Shown: in pieces, positions 1 to 11,134 of the stretch
Numbering within the stretch: the first letter of the stretch is position 1
Layout: each line of letters begins with the position of its first letter
From: Brachionus manjavacas
Lineage: Eukaryota > Rotifera > Eurotatoria > Ploima > Brachionidae
Assembly: GCA_019054805.1 (NCBI GenBank)
Contig: JAHQIY010000005.1
Coordinates: forward strand, 6,121,501-6,185,500
Length of the DNA: 64,000 bases
Reading direction: 5' to 3'
The notes under the pieces: model-generated
What the model saw: only the letters and a program-made list of their open reading frames with translations
Databases searched by the model: none
What the model was told of the DNA's origin: nothing
Position numbers and translations under genes: made by a program

Positions 1-894
1 CTGGATAAAATTCAAAGAAATTTTTTCTATCTTTCACATAATTATTAAGATAACAATCAAAAGAAAAACGAATATGAAAAAATATTTTTGTATAAGATTC
101 AAGTTCTTCAATTTAAACAACCACATCTAAATATAATAAATATTTGAAATAAAACAAAGTTGGTTTGGTGATGCAAATTACAAAGATTCAGAAAAATTTC
201 ATTTGGTTTTGTTTTGTTTCTTAAATAAAAATAAATTTAAGAGACAAAGTAAATGCCTTCTTAAATCTAATTTTTCAAATTAATCTGTTGATTAATAGTA
301 GTTAATTAATTTAAAAAAGTGCGAATTTAATTTGATTAATTTTTTGGAATTTTTTTTTAAATTAAAGCTTAATTACTACATTCTCTCGTAACCTCAAATT
401 TATTCTTATTTGATTTTGAAAATTTAAATTTGAAAAAAAGAATTTAAACAAAGGGAAAAAGAAAAATAAATAAAATAACTAAAGGCCTTTCTTCGGAAAA
501 CCTTGGAAGTACATCTCTTATAAAAGTCATTAGTATAGTAAACAAGGTAAAAATAGCAAACTAGAAAGTTGAAGAAATATTCTAATATTAAAATATATTA
601 GCAAGTAAACAAAATTATAGGTAAAAATCAAATATTTTTAGTTTAAATTGCACTTTTGATTTGAATTTTTTTTTGGAAAAGGTTAAAAATTGTGAAAAAT
701 TTTCTCTAATTATGTGAAAATACAAGTCGTGACTACATTTAGAACAGTTTATCCAAAATAATGGTTTATAGATAAATAATTACAATTTTTTAGGTGTAAT
801 TTTTTAAATTCAAATGCTAATTTGTTAATATAATTTTTCATAAGACAAAAAAAAATTATTAATTAAAAATTTGAAATTTTAAAATCATTCAAAG
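1..894. other. AT-rich stretch, possible hidden 5' exons of NUP85
   Basis: No convincing coding exon, RNA gene or repeat boundary was found here. The first exon I can align to Nup85 begins near 895. It matches a point roughly 65-75 residues into the vertebrate protein, so one or two small N-terminal exons and the promoter should lie in this stretch or further left. The composition is homopolymer-rich and I could not choose between possible splice sites. Confidence 0.4.
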
Positions 895-3800
895 CGCTCT
901 TACATAAACTTTTATTTGCTAAAAATCAAATAATGGAACAAATAGCTGATTTATCCTCTTATAAAATATTTACAGACCCTTCGTGGCGCAGAGTTATAAG
1001 TCAATGCAGAGGTAGCTTAGCTCTAAAGTACTTATCTTGTAACAATTTTTGTTCTTAAGAGGTTTTTAATGACTTGCACCAAAATTTGGAAACAAATTGC
1101 CAATCAGACACCATAAAAACAGAAACAGTGAATTTAAGCGATCAGTAAATTATTCAAAACATAAAAAATGGCCAATTTCTTAAACCTTTTTTAGATGCCT
1201 TGAGGCAAATCAAAAATACATAGACATAATTGAAAACGAACTTCGAGTAATAAGTGACCAAAATGAAAATCAAGAAAAATTTCAAATTTTGCTTCAAGTT
1301 TGGAAGCTTTGTCAAATAATATTCATAAAATCATCACCATGTAACTACTTCATTTTAACAAAACACCATTAAGACTTAAAAAATTTAGCTGGAACACTGC
1401 TAAGCGATCTACAAGAATGGTATCGCACTACCAACAACATAGACCCAATGATTCAAAACATTTTCTCATCGAATAGTGAAAACACCCAAAATTTATATTT
1501 AGATGAAAAATACTGGATTTGTGTATATAGATAGTTTATTTTTTATTACGGAAAAGAATTTAATTGATTTTTAGGTTTTAATGGCTGTTGTACAAGGAAG
1601 GATAGAAACCGCCAGACATCTACTATCATTCTATCCGATTGAAAAAGCGCCGGTGCTCAAATCCATAAAAGAGTTGCTTCATAGCATGCCAAATTTATCA
1701 GTAATAAAAAAATCAATCACAAAAATTTTATTTTTTTCTAAATTTTCAGACACATGGACACTTGAGTTTATTTGAATTCAAAGCAAAATGGGAATATTGG
1801 CAAAAAAAGTGTGTGCAAGTTCTTACCAGCGAAAATTTTCAAGGCGATGAAAACGACTACCTGCAAATAATATGCAAAGTAAATCTAATTATTAAATTAA
1901 TTTACCAATTCTTGTGAGTTAAGGCCTTTTTCTCATTTTCAAAAAAAAATAGAAGAAAATATTAATTAAATTACACATTAAGAATGGCAAGTAGAATATT
2001 TTTCTTTTAAAGAAAATAAAATTACAATTTTAGACAAAATCTATAATCGATAAAAAAAATTTTTTTATTTTTTAAGATAAAAATTCAACACCTAATGCAA
2101 TTGTTGATTAATTTAATTTTTTTAAACTGCCAATCTTTGTCTCTATTTGAACTTCGACTTTAAATTCGAAACAGCAATGCCTAAAAACAAGAAAAAATTT
2201 TTTGAACTCACTACCTTAAAGCTTTATAAATTTAATCAAAAGATTCTATGTCTTTAGATGGGTCCAACTAAAACACTGACCCCACTAATTTTAAAAAGCA
2301 AAGATATTGCTATTGTGGATTTTGGAACAAAGAACAAAAACAAATATTTAAAAAATTAAAAAAGCTTTTTTTACTATGAGTATAAAAATTATTCTGCAAA
2401 ATGTATCAGTTGATACAAACTTTGTACCACCCAAAATTAGTCTCTGCAAAAACTCTGCAATTACAAAATTTTTATCAACAGATACATTTTACAGAACAAT
2501 TTTTAGGCTCATAGTAAAAAAGCTTTTTTATTTTAAAATATTTTTTTTTGTTCTTTGTTCCAAAATCCACAATGCCAAGATATTTTAAAAAAATTCAAGA
2601 GCTTCCTAAAATTTTATCTTTCTTATTTGAATTTTTTAATTATTTTCTCGAAATAACTAAGGCCTTTTATTTGACAGAAACTAAATAAATTTTTTGAAAA
2701 CTCTTGAATTTTTTTACAAGAATAATAGGGGTCAGTTGAGGGCCAGGTTTTTAAAAAAAATTAAAAACTCAATTTTCAAAAAAATTAAAAATTTTGCAAT
2801 AAAACTTATGTAATTTTCAAAAAGAACAGGTAATTCCAAACTAATTGAAATGCTAAAACTTTTTAAAATATATTTGCTTTGTTAAATAAGCGCAGGTCAG
2901 AAAATTTTAAATTTACAAGTCAGTGGTCAACATAACCCAGGATCTAATAGGTCTAACCTTAAAGTCTATAATAGAAATATGGCAAGATTTTTATTAAATG
3001 ATTACATTTTTTACCTTAGATAATTATGTTTTAAATGTTTTTTTTAAGTACAAATTAAATTTTTCAATAAAACTTTTAATATTTTCATTCACTTAATTTT
3101 TTTTTGAATTTTTTAATTATTATCCATTATTACTAACCTTTCAAAAATAAAAATACGTGAGTGAGCATAATTTTCATAATTAATTTTGATGCAAAAAATA
3201 AATCTCAATATAAAAAATATATCCAAACTTTATATTTTGATTTTTAAAAGATAAATGAATAATAATTAAAAAATTTTAAAAAAATATAATTTTTACTTTA
3301 AAAAAATGCCATACAAATTTAATTTGAAATTAGCTCTCTTGAATTTAATTTTTTTCATTTTTTGTAGATTTTTGGAAAATTTTACTTATTTGGTCAATTT
3401 TTTGTCTATTAAAGATTAAGAGAGATTGTTATCCAGAAGAAATATTGGGTCTCCCCGGTAGTGTTATCAACTGATAACATAAGATGTTATCAAATATTGA
3501 GCGACCGATTATGTTATCAAGGTGATAACAACTTTTGTTATCAATAGATTTGGTTATCAGTAATTTAATATTATTTAATATTAAAAAAAAAGTGTTATCA
3601 ATTTAATTATTATGTTATCAAAAAAAATCAAATTTACATTTTTATTTATTTATAAAACTGACAAAAGAGAAATTATAAAAAAGTTAAAGTTGTTATATTT
3701 AAATAAAAATTTTTAAATAAAAAAATTTTAAGCATTTTAAGCACCGGAGTTTTTTTGTACTTTAACTACAAAAGGGTACAGCTTTTAATTTTTATACAAT

Positions 3801-5955
3801 TTCTCTTTTATCAATTAAATTTATTAAAAAAGTTTCCGAATCCAAGTCATTATTAAATTAATCTTAGTATATTTACATCATTGAAAAAACTATTTTTTTC
3901 AAATAAAACTAAACATTATGTCATCAAAGCTCATTTTGTTATCATATAAAAATTTAATTGTTTTCAAATGAACAAATTTGTTATCAAGTGTACAAATTTG
4001 TTATCAAATACAGAATTATGTTATCTTTAATGATAACCAAATCTATTCAAAACAAAAGTTGTTATCATCTTGATAACATAATCAATATTTGGTTGCTCAA
4101 TATTTGATAACACTACCGGGGAGACCCGAAACATTCTATAAATTTTACATTAATCATTTTTTCTATATTTTATCCATTTCAAATAACAATGAGAATGCGC
4201 AGCATTTGAATGAATTGAAAATATTTAAAGAAAACTAATGTGACCTTTTTGTCATTGGATTCAAAAATTTCATTAAAATTTTCTATAAAAGAAAAGCAGA
4301 CATACGCTTTAGAAAAAATACGCTAATAACTTGAATTAAAAAATCTTTAGCAGTTATGACAAAAATATTTAAATACTAAACGGCAAGTTTTTTTTTATTT
4401 TGAAATTACGATGTTTCATTAAAACTCAATACTTAAGCATGCTAAAATTTGAAATATAATTACGCAATTATTTTTAGAAATGTAAAAAAGAAAAAAAAAC
4501 TTGCCAAATACAAAGGGACTAAATCCCTTACTACCAAGGTATGGTTTACGACGATACGGGAACGTCAGTTCCATTAAATTTTGTTAATAAAAAATTATTT
4601 TAATTTTACAAAATATCTTATTTTTCAATTAATCTTAATTAAATTTAATTCAAAGCTTTTATGCGCAGATGAGCGCACTTATTTGGAACTAAAGCCTATC
4701 TTTAACAATTGGTATTACATGCTAATATCATATCTGTCCTATTCGAATCCGACTTTTAACATAAGTGATCTTCATTTGAGCATTGAATCAAGTCAGTTTA
4801 TAAGAGAATTTGAAGACGAACTGGACGAGTTCGATGGCATTATTGTCAAAATTTTCAACTTTGATGTCGATGTCGTGCTAAACGACTGTGTCACGCTTTT
4901 TTCAAACAACTTTTTTAGTGCACACTTTTTGGATATTTTATTCCTTAATGGAAAGCTGCAGCTAAAAAATGAAATGGACTTTACCAGCTCGTTTAGGACT
5001 GAAAGTCCCACACCAGTCCACGAACAACACATGATCGAATATGCCCTGCAGCTTTTATCGGCGGCATGGTCCCCATCTCTGCTCTCATTGCACCAAACAG
5101 CATTTGACTATTTGGTGAAATGCGAAATGGATCAGTCGGGAATAGACTATATAGAAGCTTATTTGGAAAGAATACCACTTAGTGACATCAGCGAAAGAGA
5201 AGCGAGCAAAATATTTTACATTGCCTTTCAGTATGGTTTGCATGATCTGGCCTTCTCAATTGGAAGAGTGATGCAAATGAGGGCACTTAAGAGCGGCATG
5301 TACGGCACCGCTCTAACTTGGAATGCTAAAATAAAAGACTGCTCGTTCGGAAACATCCTGGCCGAGAGAATGATGCAAGAGTTTTTCCAAACAAATGACA
5401 TCAAAATTCTCGAGTTGACTGAAAGCTTGAGCAGAGAAATAATTTACAGTGATAGATTGATATTTTTAAGTAAATTTTGTTTTAATGGAAATTTTTTTTT
5501 ATTCATTTTTTTTTATTTTCAGATAAATATAGAGAATTTCATAAACTGGCCTTTTCAAGTACAAAATGGGACCGGGCTGAGAGTTTAAAGCAAGCAGCCA
5601 GTTTGCTTGTACAACTACTCGAAGTTCCGAATTTGATTCCATTTAAATTTATGAAGAGAATTTTGTTCCAAGTTCATGATCTTGTTGACCAAGTAAGATG
5701 CTTTTAATCTGAGTAAAAAATCTGATTTTGTCTCGCAAGAATGTTTTTGGGGAGGATGAATTGTTTAGTGTGCTTAAGTCCATTCAATTTTATGAGAATA
5801 GACGCCGTTTTTTGACCAAAAATTCTAATTCAAGTGAATTGAATGAATGTAATTTGGATGACGAGATCACCGAAGAGAACAAATGGAAGAGTTTGTACGA
5901 AAAATTGAGTGTTAAAATAGCAGAGAACTTTGTCAAAAATAAAATTGAATTCTAA
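895..5955 (+). CDS. NUP85: Nucleoporin Nup85 (partial at the 5' side), nine exons recognised
   Basis: Nup85 is a scaffold subunit of the Y-complex (Nup107-160) of the nuclear pore, an ACE1-type alpha-helical solenoid. Exons read as ~895-1011, 1060-1144, 1195-1340, 1389-1522, 1575-1700, 1750-1878, 4656-5469, 5523-5692 and 5740-5955 (TAA). All junctions are GT..AG and the reading frame is kept. Hallmarks aligning to animal Nup85: VWKLCQIIFIK, VVQGRIETARHLLS, FEFKAKWEYWQKK, NNWYYMLISYLSYSNPT, YLERIPLSD, GMYGTALTWNAKIKD, SDRLIFL and KYREFHKLA. The recognised part gives roughly 645 residues, close to the 656 of human Nup85 but without its extreme N-terminus. Most introns are about 50 nt; the exception is 1879-4655, which is swollen by transposons. 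The 4656 acceptor was chosen because it keeps phase 0 and leads into LLCADERTYLELK; an alternative AG at 4667-4668 gives a stop. Identification is strong; the 5' end is not resolved. Confidence 0.93.
2260..2750. repeat. Interspersed repeat with GACCCC-type ends, copy 1
   Basis: The left end carries gggtccaactaaaacactg followed by acccc. The right end carries ggggtcagttgagggcc. Very similar strings, gggtcctactaaaacattg and the reverse of ggtcagttgaggg, occur at 55145-55385. The two loci are therefore copies of one unnamed family. Exact ends and any target duplication were not established. This copy is interrupted by the MITE at 2307-2578. Confidence 0.5.
2307..2578. mobile_element. MITE with ~110-bp inverted arms
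   Basis: The left arm (ctattgtggattttggaac onward, to about 2420) is matched in inverse by the right arm ending ttccaaaatccacaatgcc (2471-2578), with few differences over about 110 bp. The flanks share gata(t), so a short target duplication is possible but ambiguous. Short ORFs across it are translations of the arms, not genes. Related strings (ccacaatgcca near 51970; ctcatagtaaaaaag near 20040) suggest other degraded copies in the window. Confidence 0.65.
3447..4127. mobile_element. Foldback MITE, 681 bp, with dense gttatca repeats
   Basis: Perfectly mirrored termini read gggtctccccggtagtgtt at the left, with the reverse complement at the right. They are flanked by gaaatatt (3439-3446) and gaaacatt (4128-4135), an 8-bp target duplication with one mismatch. 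Inside, gttatca / tgataac occurs many times in both orientations, giving subterminal arms that can fold for about 200 bp each side. There is no transposase. The 8-bp duplication fits hAT or MULE mobilisation; the family is not identified. Confidence 0.85.
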
Positions 5956-6309
5956 AAATTTTGAAGCTTTCAAATTTAAATAATTCTTTTCAGTTAATTT
6001 TAAAAAATTTAAAAAATAAAATTTTCATTAGCTTTCAATTTATTAATTTTTAGTGTCATTCTAAAAAAGCAATTAATGTTTTGTCTCAATTCACATTTGA
6101 AAAATAAAAATTCTAATTTATCTTTTTTATTTTATTTTAGAAATTTTCAAAATATTTACTAAAAATCTTAGCAAGAACAGTGCTAGGATTAGGTTTGTGA
6201 CAACCCTCAGCTGATATCATGTGAAATCAGATTATTATATATCAGCTGAAAGTAAATGATCAGATGAAGATCAGATCAGAAATCAGATGATATCATTTTT
6301 GTTCTTTTT
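5956..6309. other. NUP85 3' flank
   Basis: The stretch begins with AT-rich sequence containing aataaa at about 6016, a plausible polyadenylation signal for NUP85. It is followed by an irregular cluster of cagctga / atcagatga words (6205-6295). No gene is visible. Confidence 0.4.
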
Positions 6310-7640
6310 TTTCAATTCTTTTTTTTTAAACTAATACTGCGCCTTGTTCGTGTCAGGCTTCTCACGAACAAGCAATTTGGCTTCTTAACTGGTAGAAGGA
6401 CCACCGATGCATTGATTATGGTATTAGATGAATGGGGAAAAGCTATAGACAGTGGTGACCAGAAGGTGATAGGAATTTTCTTCGACTTCGCCAAGGCATT
6501 CGACTTGGTTGACCATGAGCGACTCATTATCAAGATCGAGTCTATGCTTCCTCAATGGCTAATCACTTGGATTGCAACTTGGCTGTCACATCGTAAACAA
6601 CGAGTTGTCTACAGAGATAAGGCAACAAAATGGCGAGATGTACGTGCTGGTGTTATTCAGGGCAGTGTCCTTGGACCTATCCTATTTCTCCTCTTCATAC
6701 TCGACATCAATGAGTACCTGCCTTTTGGAGTTGAGTTACTTAAGTATGCCGACGACATCCTAGCTTACATTGTAGGAAACACATTTGGCAACCTCCCTCA
6801 AGAGATAGTTGATGCCGTACAACGCTGGTGTGTTGATAATAAGATGCGCTTAAACGTGGGCAAGTGCAAAGTGATCTTCATTAATCCCCCGCGCGTAATC
6901 GGCTCAAGTGTTCCTACTGTTTATTTGCTCGGCCAAATGATTGAGACAGTCAAGTCCTATAAGTATTTCGGCTTTGAGCTTTCTGACTCGCTCGACCTTG
7001 ATCTCCAATGGAGACGTGTACGCTCAATTTTCAGTCCTGTCGAGTTCTTGCTCAAGCAGCTTAAACTCAATGACTGGTCTACGTCGATGCTCATTTGTTT
7101 ATACCGAGCATATTGTCTCAGCTACTTTACGTGCAGCGCCGTAATGCTAACTTTAACCTCTGCTGCTGCTAAGTGTGAGATGAACGCTTTCAACTCCCGT
7201 TTATGGCGTATAATGGGAATCGATGATCAGACTGCAGGCTCTTACAAACTCCTCCCAATCGCCGAGTTTATAGACCATGCCTGCGAACAAACACTCAATA
7301 GAATTCTGGCTGACCCAAACCATCCCATCACGTCATGTAAACCACGCAACCTTCGCTTGAACGCACGTTTCCCTTTCCAAACAAGAAAAGCAATCAAGGC
7401 TGCTTATCGCAACAGCTTCTTACAGAAGTTTCTTTGAAAACTTCGCAACGATTCCAACAGCCAAAACGCGAGAGCTAGTCTCTATCTTGTTTAATCATAT
7501 AACTAGTTTATAATTTATAATTTATATTTTTGTGGCAATTAACGATATGTCTGACAATTCTTACTTTATATTTTAATAACAATTATTGTACAATTAGATT
7601 TAATTCTCAAATCAATAATTTTTAATCAATAAAACGTTTG
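6310..7640 (+). mobile_element. 5'-truncated LINE retrotransposon, reverse transcriptase
   Basis: An open frame runs from about 6310 to 7437 and enters in the middle of a LINE reverse transcriptase, at KQFGFLTGRRTTDAL (finger region). It continues through the catalytic motifs FDFAKAFDLVDH, GVIQGSVLGPILF and YADDILAY (active-site YADD intact), then the thumb and the C-terminal region ending KAAYRNSFLQKFL at a TGA. The endonuclease and the start of RT are missing, as usual for 5' truncation. The 3' UTR runs to about 7640, with aataaaacg near its end. The GC of this segment is clearly higher than its surroundings, suggesting a relatively recent insertion. The open frame is intact, but the element cannot be autonomous. 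The clade was not assigned. Confidence 0.88.
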
Positions 7641-9489
7641 AAACTCAACTAGTATCAGCTGAGATGAGATTCTATCAAATAAAGGAGATCTGAGGAGCTG
7701 TAATACCAGAACTGTTTGTTAAAAAATTAATAAAAGGTTTCGATCCATCCTGAATATTTAAATACTAAATTTTATTTAATAAAAAAAAATAAAATTCAAT
7801 TCTAATTTGAACCAAATTGAGACACATATTATAAAAAAAATAGTGGAAGATCAAGACAGGGGCATAGCCTAAAGTTTTTAATATGGGATCACAGTTGAAA
7901 AAAAAATCTCAGAAAACTACATTGTATTACAAGGAATTAAAAAAAAAATTAATTTATGAGTGATAGAATCTGAAAAAAATTATTAATTTACAATTTGAAT
8001 TATGACTTTTATTGATAAAAATAACTAAATATAAATAAAACTTGATTTTTGGATAAAAGTCTTGAGCATTTCTTAGCCCCTCTCTGGCTGCGCCGCTGGA
8101 TCCAGATATAAGTATCCGTGTAGAGAAAGACAAATTCTTAAAAAAATACAAAGATCAATCAAAAGGAACACTTTGTGTCAAATAAAGTAGTAAACAGAAT
8201 TATTAATTATACTTAGCACTAAATTATGATCAAAGATAACACGATAGATGAATCCTTAACATGAAAATGTTTATTTATCATTTGAATAAATTACTTTGAT
8301 AAGAAAGAACTTGAATTTAGTAAATGTATCTATTTCGATGATGTTTTTACAGAAAAAATATTCAGATTTTGTTTGTTCTCTTTTATTTCCTAAATTTCAC
8401 AAAAAAAACAAAAGGTGAGAAGAAAAAGAATAATAATTCTTGAAATTATGAAAATTTAACATTTAAATTAAAATTTTAAAAACTAACTATCATAACACTT
8501 TGTCTTTTTTTCTAACTTTACATCGCCCTAGGGCTTTTATTGAAATAAAAAATTAATTAATTACGAATTTAATAATTTAGAACAAATTTTATTAACTTGC
8601 CTCGCAAAATAGAGAGTGAACATCCAAAAAAAAAGTAAGCCCAAGAAAGAACGTCCGACTTGCAACAGAAATGCATTGAACCATATCAAATTACAAATGA
8701 GATATTGTCAAAAAAATAAAATCATGATCTTTTTTTTCCTTTTGTCTATTTATAAAATAAATTTGTATTTTAGATAAAAAGAAGTTCGTATTCTTCCTTC
8801 TGTCAGTCTACATGAAGAAAATTCATTTAAATTCTTACAATTAAATTTTTTCAAAAAATTTATTTTAAGTTTATTTTAAAAAAATTTTAAAAAATTTTAT
8901 ATTAGTTTTTTAAATTATTTAATTTTTCTTTTATCTGGATATCAAATGAACGCTTTTGTACCATTCTTTGGGCACATTGGTCAAATTTCCATTCATCAAG
9001 TCTTCAGCTGTTATCTTAGTCACATGGGAGAAGTTAAATGGACCACTAATCTCTAGCTTGGACTTATCTGATTTTTCTGACTCATTTTTTTCAAAACAAT
9101 TTCGAAAAAAACACAGCTTTTTTAGTTCCATTATTTTTCTTTTTTTCTTTTGACTATGAATAAAATTTATATGCTTTTGAATGCCTATTGAAGGTAAATA
9201 ATTATGATAAATTAAGCTTTACCAATTAAGGTAATGAAAATTTTTAATTTGCAATCAGCTATTAGTCATATGTTTATTATCAGTCGCATTTATTTCGAAT
9301 AAATTTTCAAAAACTTCTTATATGCTCAAAAAACCTAACAATAGGTAATTTCAAAACTGAAAAAATTTTATTATTTCAAAATATAATTATTTCTTTGAAC
9401 GAACCTGGTTTCACTTACCAATTTAACAGTTTCTAGACTGTCAACAATTTAAAAAAACTGAATCAAATCACCTCTTCCTCTCGTATCCA
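7641..9489. other. ORF-poor AT-rich stretch
   Basis: No supportable gene. It holds one copy of a recurring tail sequence (8490-8575, listed separately). A short GC-richer patch near 8075-8105 (ctctggctgcgccgctgg) looks like old repeat debris. The short open frames at 8931-9153 overlap on both strands and resemble nothing I recognise. Confidence 0.35.
8490..8575 (+). repeat. Recurring tail repeat (actttgtct..acatcgcc..ggc), copy 1
   Basis: Three places in the window share the same layout: actttgtctt, a T-rich run, then acatcgcc..ggcg(ttcatt) and an AT-rich run. They are 8490-8575, 28793-28895 and 44447-44525, all in the same orientation. The cgcc/ggcg pair can form a small hairpin. This suits the 3' tail of a retroelement or short non-coding element. 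The family is unknown to me. Confidence 0.5.
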
Positions 9490-10090
9490 AAGATGCAAGT
9501 TTTATTCTATTCAATCTTTCTTCATACTCAAGATTCTCAAAGGCTGGAATAAACTTGTAGCTCTACGTTGTACTTTTTCTAATTCCTTCATATCTTCTTT
9601 CAGGTATGGATTCAAAACACTAACTTCATTTTCAATAAGAGGTCTTACTAATGAGGTAACCAGTATTTTAACTACATTGGCGTCCAAAAATTTACAATTT
9701 TTCCAAATCATTCCCAGAATCTTATTCGCTTTGCCAGAAGAGTAGCTAACATGTGCACCCGTGATCATTTTGAAAAAACACATCCAGACCCTTTTCTAGA
9801 TTTGTTTTATCTAATGATTCTGTTCCATGTTTATTTAAAAATTGTGTAATCAAATTGAGGATTTTTATTTCCAAAATGAATAACTTTACACTTCTTTACC
9901 TTTAAATCATTCGCCCATGTAATCGCCCATCTTGAAACAGTATCTTTATCGCTGTAAAGATAAATTATCATTTTGATGGTTAACAGCTGCTAAAATTTTC
10001 AAATCATCAGCATTGACTTTTGTTTCATTACTTAAAGATTCGGACAAATGGTTTATAGCAAAAAGAAGAGGCCCAAGGACAATTAATGAA
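9490..10090 (-). pseudogene. LINE reverse transcriptase remnant
   Basis: On the - strand the order is LGPLLFAINHL (motif after the RT palm), a degenerate NADDLKILA in place of a YADD-type active site, KKCKVIHFGNKNP, and then ANKILGMIWKN, LVRPLIENEVSVLNPYLK and LEKVQRRATSLF, the CR1/Jockey-like C-terminal region. Reading requires several frame changes and crosses stops. Both ends are truncated. It is a dead fragment. Confidence 0.8.
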
Positions 10091-10390
10091 AAATTTAATT
10101 TCAAAATTATTCAAAATTAAAATGGGAAATTTTCCAAAAATAAAGCCCAAATTTAACTTTTACTCTAACAAAAAAATTGTCTTTGCTCTCAAAAAAAACA
10201 ACTAATAAATGAAAAAATTGTAGAGTTAATTTGGAAATAATAATGTCAAGTCAAATTTAGGCTTATTTCTTTTTTTGAATTTAATTCTAAGAGCTTTTTT
10301 TTTTAAATTAAAGGTAAAATTTAAGAGTTAATAAAAAAATTTATTCTATTTGATACGATAATTGGATTTGAGTTTTAGTTGAATGAATGA

Positions 10391-10620
10391 TCTTTTTTAA
10401 TCGGTCTGATAATTCCCGAGGAAGCTTTTTTCTTTTTAGAAACTCTATTAGAAATCACATTTTTACTCCTGTAAATGTTCAATTGGCTCAAACTTCAAGT
10501 CCTCACTTAACAGGATGCTATGTTTTAAAAGATAAAGATGTAAATTCTCAAGTCTTAACTCAAAAAAAAAAAGCTTCCTCAGGATGCAAAAGGAAAAATT
10601 ATCAGACCGAATAAAAAAGC
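10391..10620. mobile_element. Small MITE, ~230 bp
   Basis: Inverted ends cttttttaatcggtctgat (left) and its near-perfect reverse complement (right, atcagaccgaataaaaaag) extend inward through gaggaagctttttt / aaaaaagcttcctc. No clear target duplication was found. A 75-codon open frame across it is an artefact of the repeat arms. Confidence 0.65.
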
Positions 10621-10810
10621 CCAACCGCTTTCAATTCTAAGATTTATCACATTCAATGAATTCAATAGTTTAAAAAACAAGATGTATTTATTGTTTCCAT
10701 TAAAGCTTATCATAAATCGTAATTAACTGAAAAGGGAATAGAATAATAGCAGACAAGCAAAATAAAATAAAAAGAGAAGTTTTTAAAATCTTTTCTCGAC
10801 TGAAAGTATC

Positions 10811-11134
10811 TTGCGGCCGTGAAGTTTGGAACAAAAACTGTAGAAAAATATATTTTATTAAATTGAATCCCAGTTTTATTTAAATTATTGACAATTATTT
10901 TAAAAGATTACTGTTTAGCATTTTTTAACAAAATTTGTTAAACGTAAACAAAAGCAATAAATTAAATGAATTATTGTATTTAGTTAAAAGATGGTATATT
11001 GATAGAAACAGTACTAAATGTTATGTTTTTTTACTTTTTTTCTGACACAGCAAAAATTTTTTTTGATTTTAATGCTAAAAATTCATAAAATTTAAAAATA
11101 ATTAAATTTCGTTTGCTCCAAACTTCATCGCCTA
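10811..11134. mobile_element. MITE of the gtgaagtttgga family, copy 1
   Basis: The left end is ttgcggccgtgaagtttgg; the right end, in reverse, is ttaggcgatgaagtttgg. The same terminal sequence bounds 25278-25723, so the two are copies of one family. No coding capacity and no certain target duplication. The right end is diverged. Confidence 0.65.

Larger units (their letters stand above)
1879..4655. other. Large transposon-filled intron of NUP85
   Basis: This 2.8-kb intron contrasts with the ~50-nt introns elsewhere in the gene. It contains an interspersed repeat (2260-2750) with a MITE inside it and a complete foldback MITE (3447-4127). The remainder is AT-rich low-complexity DNA without supportable ORFs. 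Confidence 0.75.

Noticed and set aside
4793-5032. Open frame on the - strand within NUP85
   Set aside because: It is the antisense shadow of the large NUP85 exon and has no family resemblance.
6205-7665. TIRs around the LINE at 6310-7640 (ctcagctgata / tatcagctgag)
   Set aside because: The match is 11 bp of a locally repeated cagctga word; LINEs do not use TIRs. Treated as coincidence or target-region repeat.
10387-10614. 75-codon open frame
   Set aside because: It spans the inverted arms of a MITE and consists of their translation.
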